The notes under the pieces: model-generated
Seen by the model: only the letters and a program-made list of their open reading frames with translations
Told to the model about the DNA's origin: nothing
The model's database searches: none
Position numbers and translations under genes: made by a program
Assembly: GCA_024639445.1 (NCBI GenBank)
Contig: JAHEIJ010000013.1
Coordinates: 1-16,545, forward strand
Source: Gammaproteobacteria bacterium
GTDB taxonomy: Bacteria; Pseudomonadota; Gammaproteobacteria; UBA6429; Thiohalophilaceae
Length of the DNA: 16,545 nucleotides
Direction of reading: 5' to 3'
Part shown: piece by piece, positions 1-6,588 of the stretch
Layout of the letters: each line of letters begins with the position of its first letter
How positions within the stretch are numbered: the first letter of the stretch is position 1

Positions 1-268
1 TTGAGGCACATATGATGGCCTTGCTGCCTTCTTCCACCGCCTTGGTGACGGCCATAGTCATGCCGCGGTCCTTGAATGATCCGGTCGGGTTCAGGCCTTC
101 ATACTTGACGTAAATATCAACTTCCTTACTGAGGTCACGGGGAATGTTTTGTAAACGGATCAGCGGGGTGTTGCCTTCTCCCAGACTGATGATCCGCGTG
201 TCATCATGCACCGGCAAACGATCACGGTACTTGTTTATCAGGCCGGTATAACGGTCACGAAACGGCAT
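1..268 (-). CDS. thrC: Threonine synthase, N-terminal part (cut by window edge)
   Basis: Threonine synthase is a cytoplasmic PLP enzyme that converts O-phosphohomoserine to threonine, the last step of threonine synthesis. The first 89 residues are visible, beginning MPFRDRYTGL. The segment EGNTPLIRL near residues 31-39 and the PLP-lysine motif GSFKDRG at 63-69 (predicted Schiff-base lysine K66) identify the fold-type II family. A clear Shine-Dalgarno sequence (AAGGAG, plus-strand 278-283) lies 9 nt before the ATG, which supports this start. The gene follows hom after 87 nt with no terminator-like hairpin, so co-transcription with alaC and hom is likely. The short form beginning PFRDRY resembles the monofunctional ThrC found with hom in many proteobacteria and not the longer enteric/yeast-like type. 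The C-terminal part lies outside the window. Confidence 0.95.
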   Translation of the reverse strand, partial: MPFRDRYTGLINKYRDRLPVHDDTRIISLGEGNTPLIRLQNIPRDLSKEVDIYVKYEGLNPTGSFKDRGMTMAVTKAVEEGSKAIICAS

Positions 269-355
269 GTGGGTAAACTCCTTAACAAAATTCAAACATA
301 AAACCACGCGATTGATTCAAGTCACGTAGCTTTGAAAATAAAACGATGATTACTC

Positions 356-1672
356 TCAATCGGCGTTGAGGGTTTCCACGCGAATGCGGGTTACCTTGCC
401 GGAGATGGCGGACAAGGTTTCGATATCTACTATCGCCTGGTTCATATTCTGCTCCAGTATCCGATGAGTCAGCATAATAATGTTGGCCTTGTCGCTACCG
501 GGCTGCGGTTCCTTCTGAATAATGGCTTCGATGCTGATACCGCGATCCCCCAAGATACGGGTGACATCCGCCAGTACTCCCGGCTTGTCTTCCGCCAGCA
601 TGCGCAGGTAGTAAGCCGTTTCCACTTCGGCCATATCCAATACCGGTACATTCGACAGGCTTTGTGGCTGAAACGCCAGATGCGGTACGCGGTTTTCCGG
701 ATCACTGGTTAACACCCGCACTACGTCGATGATATCCGCCACCACCGCAGAAGCGGTGGGTTCCGCCCCCGCGCCGGCACCATAATACAAAGTCGGGCCA
801 ACCGCATCACCCATCACCAGCACTGCATTCATCACCCCGTCCACATTGGCAATCAGGCGACGTTCCGGAATCAGGGTGGGATGCACACGCAGTTCAATCC
901 CCTTGTCACTTTGCCGGGCGAGTCCGAGATGCTTGATGCGATAGCCCAGTTCTTCGGCATAAGCGACATCTTCACGGGTAATGTTGCTGATGCCTTCGGT
1001 ATAGGTCGCTTCAAACTGCAACGGAATCCCAAAGGCAATGGACGCCAGGATGGTCAGCTTGTGCGCCGCGTCAATGCCTTCCACGTCAAAGGTGGGATCG
1101 GCTTCGGCATAACCCAGTTCCTGGGCCTCAGTTAAAACGTCGGCAAAATCCCGGCCCTTGTCGCGCATCTCGGTAAGGATAAAATTACCGGTGCCGTTGA
1201 TAATCCCCGCCAACCATTGGATCTGGTTACCGGCCAGGCCTTCGCGAATGGCCTTAATAATTGGTATACCACCGGCAACTGCGGCTTCGAAAGCCACCAT
1301 GACACCCCTTTCCTGGGCGGCGGCAAAAATCTCATTGCCATACTTGGCGATCAAGGCCTTGTTGGCGGTGACCACATGCTTACCGTTGGCGATGGCTTTT
1401 TTCACCATGTCGCAGGCCAGGGTATCCCCGCCAATCAACTCCACCACGATCTGCACATCCGGATCATTGACCACTTCATTGGGATCGGTTGTGAGGGTAA
1501 TGCCAGTGGTGTCGCAGTTGCGCGGCTTGTCGAGATCGCGCGCAGCCGCATGCGTCACCTGGATACCACGACCTGCACGCCGGGTAATTTCTTCGGCGTT
1601 ACGTTTCAACACCGTAACGGCGCCACCGCCTACCGTACCCAGACCCAGCAAACCTACTTTTACAGCATCCAC
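356..1672 (-). CDS. hom: Homoserine dehydrogenase (monofunctional, with ACT domain)
   Basis: Homoserine dehydrogenase reduces aspartate semialdehyde to homoserine with NAD(P)H, at the branch to threonine and methionine. The 438-residue protein has an N-terminal Rossmann nucleotide-binding motif GLGTVG (10-15), the TANKA segment with the predicted catalytic K105, and the family signature around 188-205 (GYAEADPTFDVEGIDAAHK). A C-terminal ACT domain (about 353-430, starting YYLRMLAEDKPGVLADVT) suggests feedback control by an amino acid, typically threonine. There is no aspartokinase domain, so this is not the ThrA/MetL fusion of enterics. The start codon is GTG. AGAGGA at plus-strand 1681-1686, 8 nt upstream, supports it. 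It sits 25 nt after alaC and 87 nt before thrC, forming a homoserine/threonine operon. Confidence 0.97.
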   Translation of the reverse strand: MDAVKVGLLGLGTVGGGAVTVLKRNAEEITRRAGRGIQVTHAAARDLDKPRNCDTTGITLTTDPNEVVNDPDVQIVVELIGGDTLACDMVKKAIANGKHVVTANKALIAKYGNEIFAAAQERGVMVAFEAAVAGGIPIIKAIREGLAGNQIQWLAGIINGTGNFILTEMRDKGRDFADVLTEAQELGYAEADPTFDVEGIDAAHKLTILASIAFGIPLQFEATYTEGISNITREDVAYAEELGYRIKHLGLARQSDKGIELRVHPTLIPERRLIANVDGVMNAVLVMGDAVGPTLYYGAGAGAEPTASAVVADIIDVVRVLTSDPENRVPHLAFQPQSLSNVPVLDMAEVETAYYLRMLAEDKPGVLADVTRILGDRGISIEAIIQKEPQPGSDKANIIMLTHRILEQNMNQAIVDIETLSAISGKVTRIRVETLNAD

Positions 1673-1697
1673 TACAACAATCCTCTTTGATTAATCT

Positions 1698-2879
1698 TTA
1701 CGATGTTTTACGAAACATATCCCGGATGCCGCGAATGGCCTGGCGGGTACGGTGCTCATTTTCAATCAGGCCGAAGCGCACATGGTCATCGCCGTATTCA
1801 CCAAAGCCAATACCTGGAGACACGGCCACCTTGGCTTCTTTCAGTAACAGCTTGGAAAACTCCAGCGAGCCCATCTCGCGGTACTGTTCCGGAATCGGCG
1901 CCCAGACGAACATGGTGCCATGCGGTTTTTGCAGTTCCCATCCAATCGAGTTAAGGCCATCACACAACACATCGCGGCGTAAACGATAGCGCTCGCAGAT
2001 TTCAGCCACGCAATCCTGCGGTCCTTCCAGCGCAGTGATTGCCGCCACCTGAATGGGCGTGAACATACCGTAATCGAGATAGGACTTCATCCGCGCCAGC
2101 GCCGCCACCAGGGTTTCGTTACCGCACATGAAACCAACGCGCCAGCCCGGCATATTGTAACTCTTCGAGAGGGAATAAAACTCGACTGCCACTTCTTTTG
2201 CCCCGGGTACCTGCAAAATTGAGGGCGCCTTGTAACCATCAAACACGATATCGGCGTAGGCCAGATCATGCACCACCCAGATCTTGTGCTCCTTCGCAAT
2301 CGCCACCACTTTCTCAAAGAACTCAAGGTCAACACACTGGGTGGTGGGATTACCGGGGAAATTCAGCACCAGCATCTTGGGTCGCGGCCAGGAATCCTTG
2401 ATGGCCTTTTCCAGTTCCTCAAAGAAATCGATTCCGGGCACCAACGGAACATGTCGAATATCGGCCCCGGCGATAATAAAACCATAGGGATGGATCGGAT
2501 AGGCCGGGTTCGGCACCAGCACGGCATCACCCGGCCCCATCGTGGCCAGGGCCAGGTGCGCCAACCCTTCTTTGGAACCAATGGTCACAATGGCTTCTGA
2601 TTCCGGATCCAGATCCACATCAAAACGATGCTTGTACCAGTTGCAAATGGCGCGTCGCAGTCTTGGAATACCCCGGGATAAGGAATAGCGATGGGTGTCA
2701 GGCCGCTGTGAGGCCTCCACCAGTTTATCGACAATATGCTGTGGAGTCGGCTGATCGGGATTCCCCATGCCGAAATCAATAATGTCTTCTCCGCGGGCAC
2801 GGGCCGCCGACTTCAACTGATTTACGATGTTAAAGACATACGGCGGCAGACGTTTGATTCTGGGAAAGTCTTCGTTCAA
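1698..2879 (-). CDS. alaC: AlaC-like class I/II aminotransferase
   Basis: This is a fold-type I PLP aminotransferase of the AlaC family, which in E. coli makes alanine from pyruvate and glutamate. The 393-residue product carries RLPPYVFN near the N terminus, N177 (FPGNP), D205 and Y208 (VVHDLAYAD), the PLP lysine K239 (SLSKSYNMPGW) and substrate-carboxylate R247. The best start is a TTG with a weak GGA upstream. It gives an N terminus matching relatives, and an in-frame TGA at plus-strand 2919-2921 limits any extension to about 13 codons, so the exact start is uncertain. It is the first gene of the alaC-hom-thrC set. The position before hom is common in proteobacteria and has led to annotations such as aspartate or diaminopimelate aminotransferase. 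Substrate specificity cannot be read from the sequence. Confidence 0.9.
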   Translation of the reverse strand: MNEDFPRIKRLPPYVFNIVNQLKSAARARGEDIIDFGMGNPDQPTPQHIVDKLVEASQRPDTHRYSLSRGIPRLRRAICNWYKHRFDVDLDPESEAIVTIGSKEGLAHLALATMGPGDAVLVPNPAYPIHPYGFIIAGADIRHVPLVPGIDFFEELEKAIKDSWPRPKMLVLNFPGNPTTQCVDLEFFEKVVAIAKEHKIWVVHDLAYADIVFDGYKAPSILQVPGAKEVAVEFYSLSKSYNMPGWRVGFMCGNETLVAALARMKSYLDYGMFTPIQVAAITALEGPQDCVAEICERYRLRRDVLCDGLNSIGWELQKPHGTMFVWAPIPEQYREMGSLEFSKLLLKEAKVAVSPGIGFGEYGDDHVRFGLIENEHRTRQAIRGIRDMFRKTS

Positions 2880-2963
2880 GGGAAATTCCAGTTTGAAATC
2901 AATTTTTTTATCCAGGATTCAGCAGCGACGGCCCTAGTCCCCGAAAGCGCTGCAAAGCTGGTA

Positions 2964-2993
2964 ACATTAACGGCTCGACTGCTGCACTGTCAA
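2964..2993 (-). promoter_or_regulatory. Probable sigma-70 promoter for alaC-hom-thrC
   Basis: On the minus strand a perfect -35 box TTGACA (plus-strand 2988-2993) is followed after 18 nt by TAATGT (2964-2969), which keeps the TA...T pattern of a -10 box. It would start transcription near 2957, giving a leader of roughly 80 nt before the alaC TTG. I see no short leader peptide rich in threonine or isoleucine codons and no attenuator hairpin, so thrL-type control is not apparent. This is prediction from sequence only. Confidence 0.5.
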
Positions 2994-3026
2994 TGATACA
3001 GCGCAGTTAAGCGCATGAATGCAAAC

Positions 3027-3030
3027 AGGA
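3027..3030 (+). promoter_or_regulatory. Shine-Dalgarno that decides the Mth938-family start
   Basis: AGGA lies 9 nt before a GTG at 3040. The upstream in-frame ATG at 3019 has no comparable ribosome-binding sequence. Starting at GTG gives MKFDLETQAEL, which resembles the N termini usual for proteobacterial members of this family. Confidence 0.55.
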
Positions 3031-3039
3031 AATAGCACT

Positions 3040-3459
3040 GTGAAATTCGACCTCGAAACCCAGGCGGAGTTACGCATCCACGCCTATACCACAGGAGCAA
3101 TCACCCTTGCCGTACCGGGTAACCTGGATACGGATTTGGCGGTCGATCCGGAAACCGGCCTGTGTCAGGTCACACAAAGCCTGATCCTTACCTCTCAGCA
3201 GCTTATTATCGACTGGGAGCCAAACCAACTGGATGAACTCACGGCAGCGCACCTGGATACAGTCCTAAACCTGGAGCCTGAGTTGATATTACTTGGCACT
3301 GGTACTCGACAACAATTTCCGGCGATGGATATTATGCTGCCCTTGCATCAGGCCCGGATCGGGGTTGAAGTGATGGACACTGCCGCCGCCTGCCGTACCT
3401 TTAATATATTGGTCGCAGAAGGCCGGCATGTGGCGGCAGCCCTGATGATGATTGAATAA
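3040..3459 (+). CDS. Mth938/DUF498 family protein, function unknown
   Basis: This is a 139-residue cytoplasmic protein of the Mth938-like (DUF498, Pfam PF04430) family, whose eukaryotic relatives include the complex I assembly factor NDUFAF3 and AAMDC. The family core is plain: LILLGTGTRQQFP (82-94), IGVEVMDTAAACRTFNIL (107-124) and a C-terminal RHVAAAL (129-135). There is no signal peptide, membrane segment or recognised catalytic site. I chose the GTG start over the ATG at 3019 on ribosome-binding evidence; the longer form adds 7 residues. The gene is divergent from alaC-hom-thrC and converges on rpoS, so it is probably its own transcription unit, ending in the terminator shared with rpoS. 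Bacterial function is not established, and I infer nothing beyond family membership. Confidence 0.88.
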   Translation: MKFDLETQAELRIHAYTTGAITLAVPGNLDTDLAVDPETGLCQVTQSLILTSQQLIIDWEPNQLDELTAAHLDTVLNLEPELILLGTGTRQQFPAMDIMLPLHQARIGVEVMDTAAACRTFNILVAEGRHVAAALMMIE

Positions 3460-3483
3460 CGCATCGTCAAAACCGTGAAATTA

Positions 3484-3516
3484 AAAAGCCAGGTCATGCC
3501 CTGGCTTTTATTTTTC
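3484..3516. terminator. Bidirectional intrinsic terminator between the Mth938 gene and rpoS
   Basis: A perfect 10-bp stem (AAAAGCCAGG at 3484-3493 with CCTGGCTTTT at 3500-3509) closes a 6-nt loop. T-rich sequence follows on the plus strand (3506-3515), and the A-run at 3483-3487 becomes a U-run on the minus strand. It lies 24 nt after the Mth938-family stop and 23 nt after the rpoS stop, so it can terminate both convergent transcripts. Confidence 0.9.
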
Positions 3517-3532
3517 ACATAACGTGTTCGGC

Positions 3533-4576
3533 TTACTTGAACAGGGCCTCGACCGAGAAACCTTCTTTCTCCAGAATATCGCGCAATTTCTTCAGCGCCT
3601 CGAGCTGAATCTGCCTGACCCGCTCGCGGGTCACACCGATGGTATTCCCCACCTCTTCCAGGGTGGACACATCATAGCCATGCAGTCCGAAACGCCGTTC
3701 CACCACTTCACGCTGTTTGTCGCTGAGTTGGTCCAGCCATTTATCCAGATTGGCTTTGACGTCATTATCCTGCAACAAGGTCACAGGATCGGAATTAGTC
3801 TCATCCGGAATGGCATCCAGCAGGGAGTTGTCCGCATCGCGCCCCATGGGGGTATCTACCGAGGCAATACGTTCGTTCAGGCCCAGCATGCGTTTGACTT
3901 CGCTAATGGGCTTGTCCAGCATTTCGGCGATTTCTTCCGTGCTGGGCTCATGGTCCAGGGTTTGCGAGAGATGCCGCGTGGCCCGCAGATAAATATTGAT
4001 TTCCTTGACTACATGGATGGGCAACCGAATGGTGCGGGTCTGGTTCATAATCGCCCGTTCAATGGTCTGGCGAATCCACCAGGTCGCGTAGGTGGAAAAG
4101 CGAAAGCCCCGTTCCGGATCGAATTTTTCCACCGCGCGGATTAATCCCAGATTACCTTCCTCGATGAGATCCAGCAGCGCCAGGCCGCGATTGAGATAGC
4201 GTCGGGCAATCTTCACAACCAGTCGAAGATTGCATTCGATCATTTTCTTACGGGCGGCGTCGTCGCCTTTCAGCGCCAAACGGGAATAGTATTTTTCTTC
4301 ATCCGCGGTGAGTAAGGGGGAAAATCCGATTTCGCTCAGGTACAGGCGGGTGGCATCCAGTTGCCCATCAGGGATAGCGCCGGCTTCATACCGAACCTCC
4401 TGCTCTTCAACAACGTCATCTTCTTCAACGACGTCTTCCTCAACGGAATCATCCTTATCCTCGATCAGGATCTCTTCCTCATCCGCATCCTCACCGGTCT
4501 GAGGTATAACCTCCACCTCAACGGATTCCATCAGGCTTTCGCTCTTGCTGTCCGTCTCACGTTGATCCATGCTCAT
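3533..4576 (-). CDS. rpoS: RNA polymerase sigma factor RpoS (sigma-38)
   Basis: RpoS directs RNA polymerase to stationary-phase and general-stress promoters. The 347-residue protein has region 1.2 (about 73-105), region 2 with NLRLVVKIARRY (116-127), DLIEEGNLGLIRAVEKFDPE (136-155) and RFSTYATWWIRQTIERAIMN (159-178), region 3 with LDHEPSTEEIAEML (207-220), and a region 4.2 helix-turn-helix (STLEEVGNTIGVTRERVRQIQ, 304-324). K191 in HVVKEIN aligns with E. coli K173, the residue linked to reading C at -13 of sigma-S promoters. The RLPIHVVKEIN context separates it from RpoD. Residues 29-60 are strikingly acidic (20 of 32 D/E). I place the start at ATG 4576, 6 nt after AAGGGG; a TTG 3 nt upstream and an ATG 6 nt downstream are alternatives. 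It follows nlpD after only 10 nt. Confidence 0.97.
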   Translation of the reverse strand: MSMDQRETDSKSESLMESVEVEVIPQTGEDADEEEILIEDKDDSVEEDVVEEDDVVEEQEVRYEAGAIPDGQLDATRLYLSEIGFSPLLTADEEKYYSRLALKGDDAARKKMIECNLRLVVKIARRYLNRGLALLDLIEEGNLGLIRAVEKFDPERGFRFSTYATWWIRQTIERAIMNQTRTIRLPIHVVKEINIYLRATRHLSQTLDHEPSTEEIAEMLDKPISEVKRMLGLNERIASVDTPMGRDADNSLLDAIPDETNSDPVTLLQDNDVKANLDKWLDQLSDKQREVVERRFGLHGYDVSTLEEVGNTIGVTRERVRQIQLEALKKLRDILEKEGFSVEALFK

Positions 4577-4579
4577 CAA

Positions 4580-4588
4580 CCACCCCTT
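4580..4588 (-). promoter_or_regulatory. rpoS ribosome-binding site overlapping the nlpD stop codon
   Basis: AAGGGGTGG on the minus strand sets the rpoS start at ATG 4576 (6 nt from AAGGGG). Its first two bases are part of the nlpD TAA stop (4587-4589). Ribosomes ending nlpD would therefore sit on the rpoS initiation region, which suggests translational coupling. Any transcript that starts inside nlpD, as happens in E. coli, would carry the 3' end of nlpD as its leader. Confidence 0.7.
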
Positions 4589-5348
4589 ATGACCCCTTTT
4601 TTGGCAAATATTTTAGTGGATTCGACGGCTTGCCATTACGTCGAATCTCGAAATGGAGCATCACACGGTCTGTGCCACTGTTACCCATATCGGCAATTCG
4701 CTGGCCAGACTTAACTTTATCTTTTTCTTTTACCCGGACCTTTTGGGTGTGCGCATAGGCGCTAAAATAGGTCTCATTGTGTTGGATAATGACTAGATTA
4801 CCGTATCCACGCAGTCCATTGCCACTATAAACGACCTTTCCACTGGCCGCGGCGATAACGGGCTGGCCGCGTTTACCACTGATATCAATTCCCTGCCGCG
4901 TGGGATCACCCGCAACGAAGCGGCTGACCACCTCACCCTGTGTAGGCCAGCGCCATTTGGGGGAATTGGCGTAGGTTTTACCCTTGCGAGAAGTCCTGGA
5001 TTTACGGGAAGCGGATTTTGTTGGCGTTGAACTCGAGTCAGCAGCACCCGGACTACCAGGTGGGCGCACACGCAGTTTTTGACCCGGGTAAATGGTGTAG
5101 GACCGTGGAACATCATTCCACTTGGCAACCGTGCGGTAGTCATGGCCGTATTGCCAGGCAATGGAGTAGAGGGTCTCACCCTTGCGTACAGTATGATAGG
5201 TAATGGTGGTGTTTTTCGGGGGTCGAGGTTCGTTGTAGTCGGCTTCTCCCCTGGAGTAGCCCTCACCGTAATCGACAAAACGGGCACAACCTCCTGCTCC
5301 TGCAAGCAGAATCACCAGTCCGATTGTGACGATTCCGCTACCCCGCAT
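4587..5348 (-). CDS. nlpD: NlpD-like lipoprotein (LysM + degenerate LytM/M23 domain)
   Basis: NlpD is an outer-membrane lipoprotein that activates the amidase AmiC to split septal peptidoglycan during division. The 253-residue protein has a lipoprotein signal peptide with lipobox GAGGC (lipidated C21), a LysM peptidoglycan-binding domain (about 51-95), a Ser/Thr/Lys-rich linker (100-125), and a LytM/M23 domain (about 135-248). Two zinc-ligand positions of active M23 enzymes are replaced: the first His of HxxxD is R151 (D155 kept), and the HxH pair is M230-L-H232. This matches the non-hydrolytic NlpD/EnvC class and argues for an activator and not an enzyme. The ATG overlaps the yqaA stop as TAATG, with GGGTGA just upstream. 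rpoS follows 10 nt later, the usual nlpD-rpoS arrangement. Confidence 0.93.
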   Translation of the reverse strand: MRGSGIVTIGLVILLAGAGGCARFVDYGEGYSRGEADYNEPRPPKNTTITYHTVRKGETLYSIAWQYGHDYRTVAKWNDVPRSYTIYPGQKLRVRPPGSPGAADSSSTPTKSASRKSRTSRKGKTYANSPKWRWPTQGEVVSRFVAGDPTRQGIDISGKRGQPVIAAASGKVVYSGNGLRGYGNLVIIQHNETYFSAYAHTQKVRVKEKDKVKSGQRIADMGNSGTDRVMLHFEIRRNGKPSNPLKYLPKKGS

Positions 5349-5926
5349 TAGTCACCCAGGAGAAAATATCCCACCACCACCACAATCACGATCAACCAGC
5401 CAATGCGGTCGATGTATTTTTTCAGAATAACTTCCATTTTCGAACCACCAATGCGCATCAGCCAGGCCACCAGGAAAAAGCGCGCGCCCCGCCCGATAAA
5501 AGAGGCCACCACAAATGGTAAAAACACCATCCCGACGACTCCTGCCGTAATGGTGAAGATCTTATAAGGTATGGGTGAAAAACCAGCGAGGAACACCACC
5601 CATACCCCCCACACGGCGAACCACTCACGAGCATCGAGATAACGGTCCCAGTAACCGGCACGGTGCAAAAGCGGCTCAACCAGTTCAAACGCGAACATGC
5701 CGATCAGGTAACCGGCAATGCCGCCCAAAACAGAGGCAACCGTGGTGACCAAAGCAAACTGCCAGGCTTTTTCGGGCTTGGCCAGCGTCATGGGAGCCAG
5801 CATCACATCCGGTGGTACGGGGAAAAATGACGACTCGGCAAAACTCAGGCCCGCCAGGTAGTAGGACGCGTGGCGGTGATCAGCCCAGCCCATCACCATA
5901 TCCAGCAAGCGCGAAAACAGGCGCAT
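5348..5926 (-). CDS. yqaA: YqaA family inner-membrane protein (DedA/SNARE-associated, VTT)
   Basis: This 192-residue membrane protein belongs to the YqaA branch of the DedA/VTT superfamily (PF09335). Relatives are implicated in lipid scrambling and membrane homeostasis; YqaA itself has no settled function. Hydrophobic segments lie at about 22-45, 56-80, 105-117, 122-145 and 174-190. Family landmarks include ESSFFPVPPDVML (31-43), GFSPIPYKIFTITAGV (115-130) and the basic segment GRGARFFLVAWLMR (145-158). The start overlaps the pcm stop as TGATG and is preceded by GGGGGAA. The stop overlaps the nlpD start as TAATG. This implies translational coupling in surE-pcm-yqaA-nlpD-rpoS. E. coli does not have yqaA at this site, but the placement is known in other gammaproteobacteria. 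Confidence 0.88.
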   Translation of the reverse strand: MRLFSRLLDMVMGWADHRHASYYLAGLSFAESSFFPVPPDVMLAPMTLAKPEKAWQFALVTTVASVLGGIAGYLIGMFAFELVEPLLHRAGYWDRYLDAREWFAVWGVWVVFLAGFSPIPYKIFTITAGVVGMVFLPFVVASFIGRGARFFLVAWLMRIGGSKMEVILKKYIDRIGWLIVIVVVVGYFLLGD

Positions 5927-6588
5927 CAGCTTTCCCCCGTCAACAAGGGTACAAAACTCACAGTTCCCAGAACACTCTCCTTCATCGACTCCCCATCACG
6001 GGTATAGACCCGTAACTGCTGTTGCCCGTTGGGACCACTGGGGATCACCAGGCGTCCCCCCTCCGCCAGTTGATTAAAAAGTTCCTCCGGCACCTCTTCC
6101 GGCGCAGCGGTGACCAGAATACCGTCATAGGGGGCATATTGTTTCCAGCCCCAATTGCCATCACTGTGTTTGTAGCGAATATTGGAGAGCCTGAGTTGGC
6201 GCGCGAGCCGTTGTCGGGCCTGCTCCTGTAATCCGGCGATGCGCTCCACGGTGTAAACCTCGGGAACGAGTTGCGCCAGCACGGCGGTCTGGTAGCCTGA
6301 GCCAGTGCCCACTTCCAGCACCCGGCTCGGGGTAAAATCCTTCAGTAGAACCTCGGTCATGTGTGCCACGATATAGGGCTGTGAAATAGTCTGACTGAAG
6401 CCAATCGGCAATGAAGTGTCCTCATAGGCACGGCTGGCGAGGGCTTCATCCACAAAGATGTGCCGCGGCGTATCGCGCATGACCTCCAGGACCCGCTCGT
6501 CCTGAATGCCCGCTTCCCGCAAACGCACCACCAGGCGATCCCGGGTACGCTGGGATGTCATACCGATACCACGTAACTCAACACTCAT
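5926..6588 (-). CDS. pcm: Protein-L-isoaspartate O-methyltransferase
   Basis: Pcm methylates L-isoaspartyl residues formed in ageing proteins with S-adenosylmethionine, starting their repair. The 220-residue cytoplasmic enzyme shows the family segment GFSQTISQPYIVAHMTEVL (63-81), SAM-binding motif I VLEVGTGSGYQTAVLA (90-105) and the acidic post-I motif VYTVERI (111-117). GGRLVIPSG (about 187-195) is the usual motif III. Length matches the family. The ATG overlaps the surE stop as ATGA and has a strong Shine-Dalgarno (GGAGG, plus-strand 6596-6600, 7 nt away). The surE-pcm pairing is highly conserved next to nlpD-rpoS and fits a role in stationary-phase survival. Confidence 0.96.
   Translation of the reverse strand: MSVELRGIGMTSQRTRDRLVVRLREAGIQDERVLEVMRDTPRHIFVDEALASRAYEDTSLPIGFSQTISQPYIVAHMTEVLLKDFTPSRVLEVGTGSGYQTAVLAQLVPEVYTVERIAGLQEQARQRLARQLRLSNIRYKHSDGNWGWKQYAPYDGILVTAAPEEVPEELFNQLAEGGRLVIPSGPNGQQQLRVYTRDGESMKESVLGTVSFVPLLTGES

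Noticed and set aside
1158..1694. Plus-strand ORFs of 178 and 157 codons opposite hom
   Set aside because: Two overlapping frames are open over the same region, which is typical of shadow frames of a GC-rich gene; neither resembles a known protein.
3524..4144. Plus-strand ORF of 206 codons opposite rpoS
   Set aside because: It would begin inside the rpoS tail just after a terminator and is antisense to a fully conserved sigma factor.
4587..5348. NlpD as an active M23 peptidase
   Set aside because: Two of the zinc-ligand histidines are replaced (R151 and M230), which fits the non-catalytic amidase-activator class.
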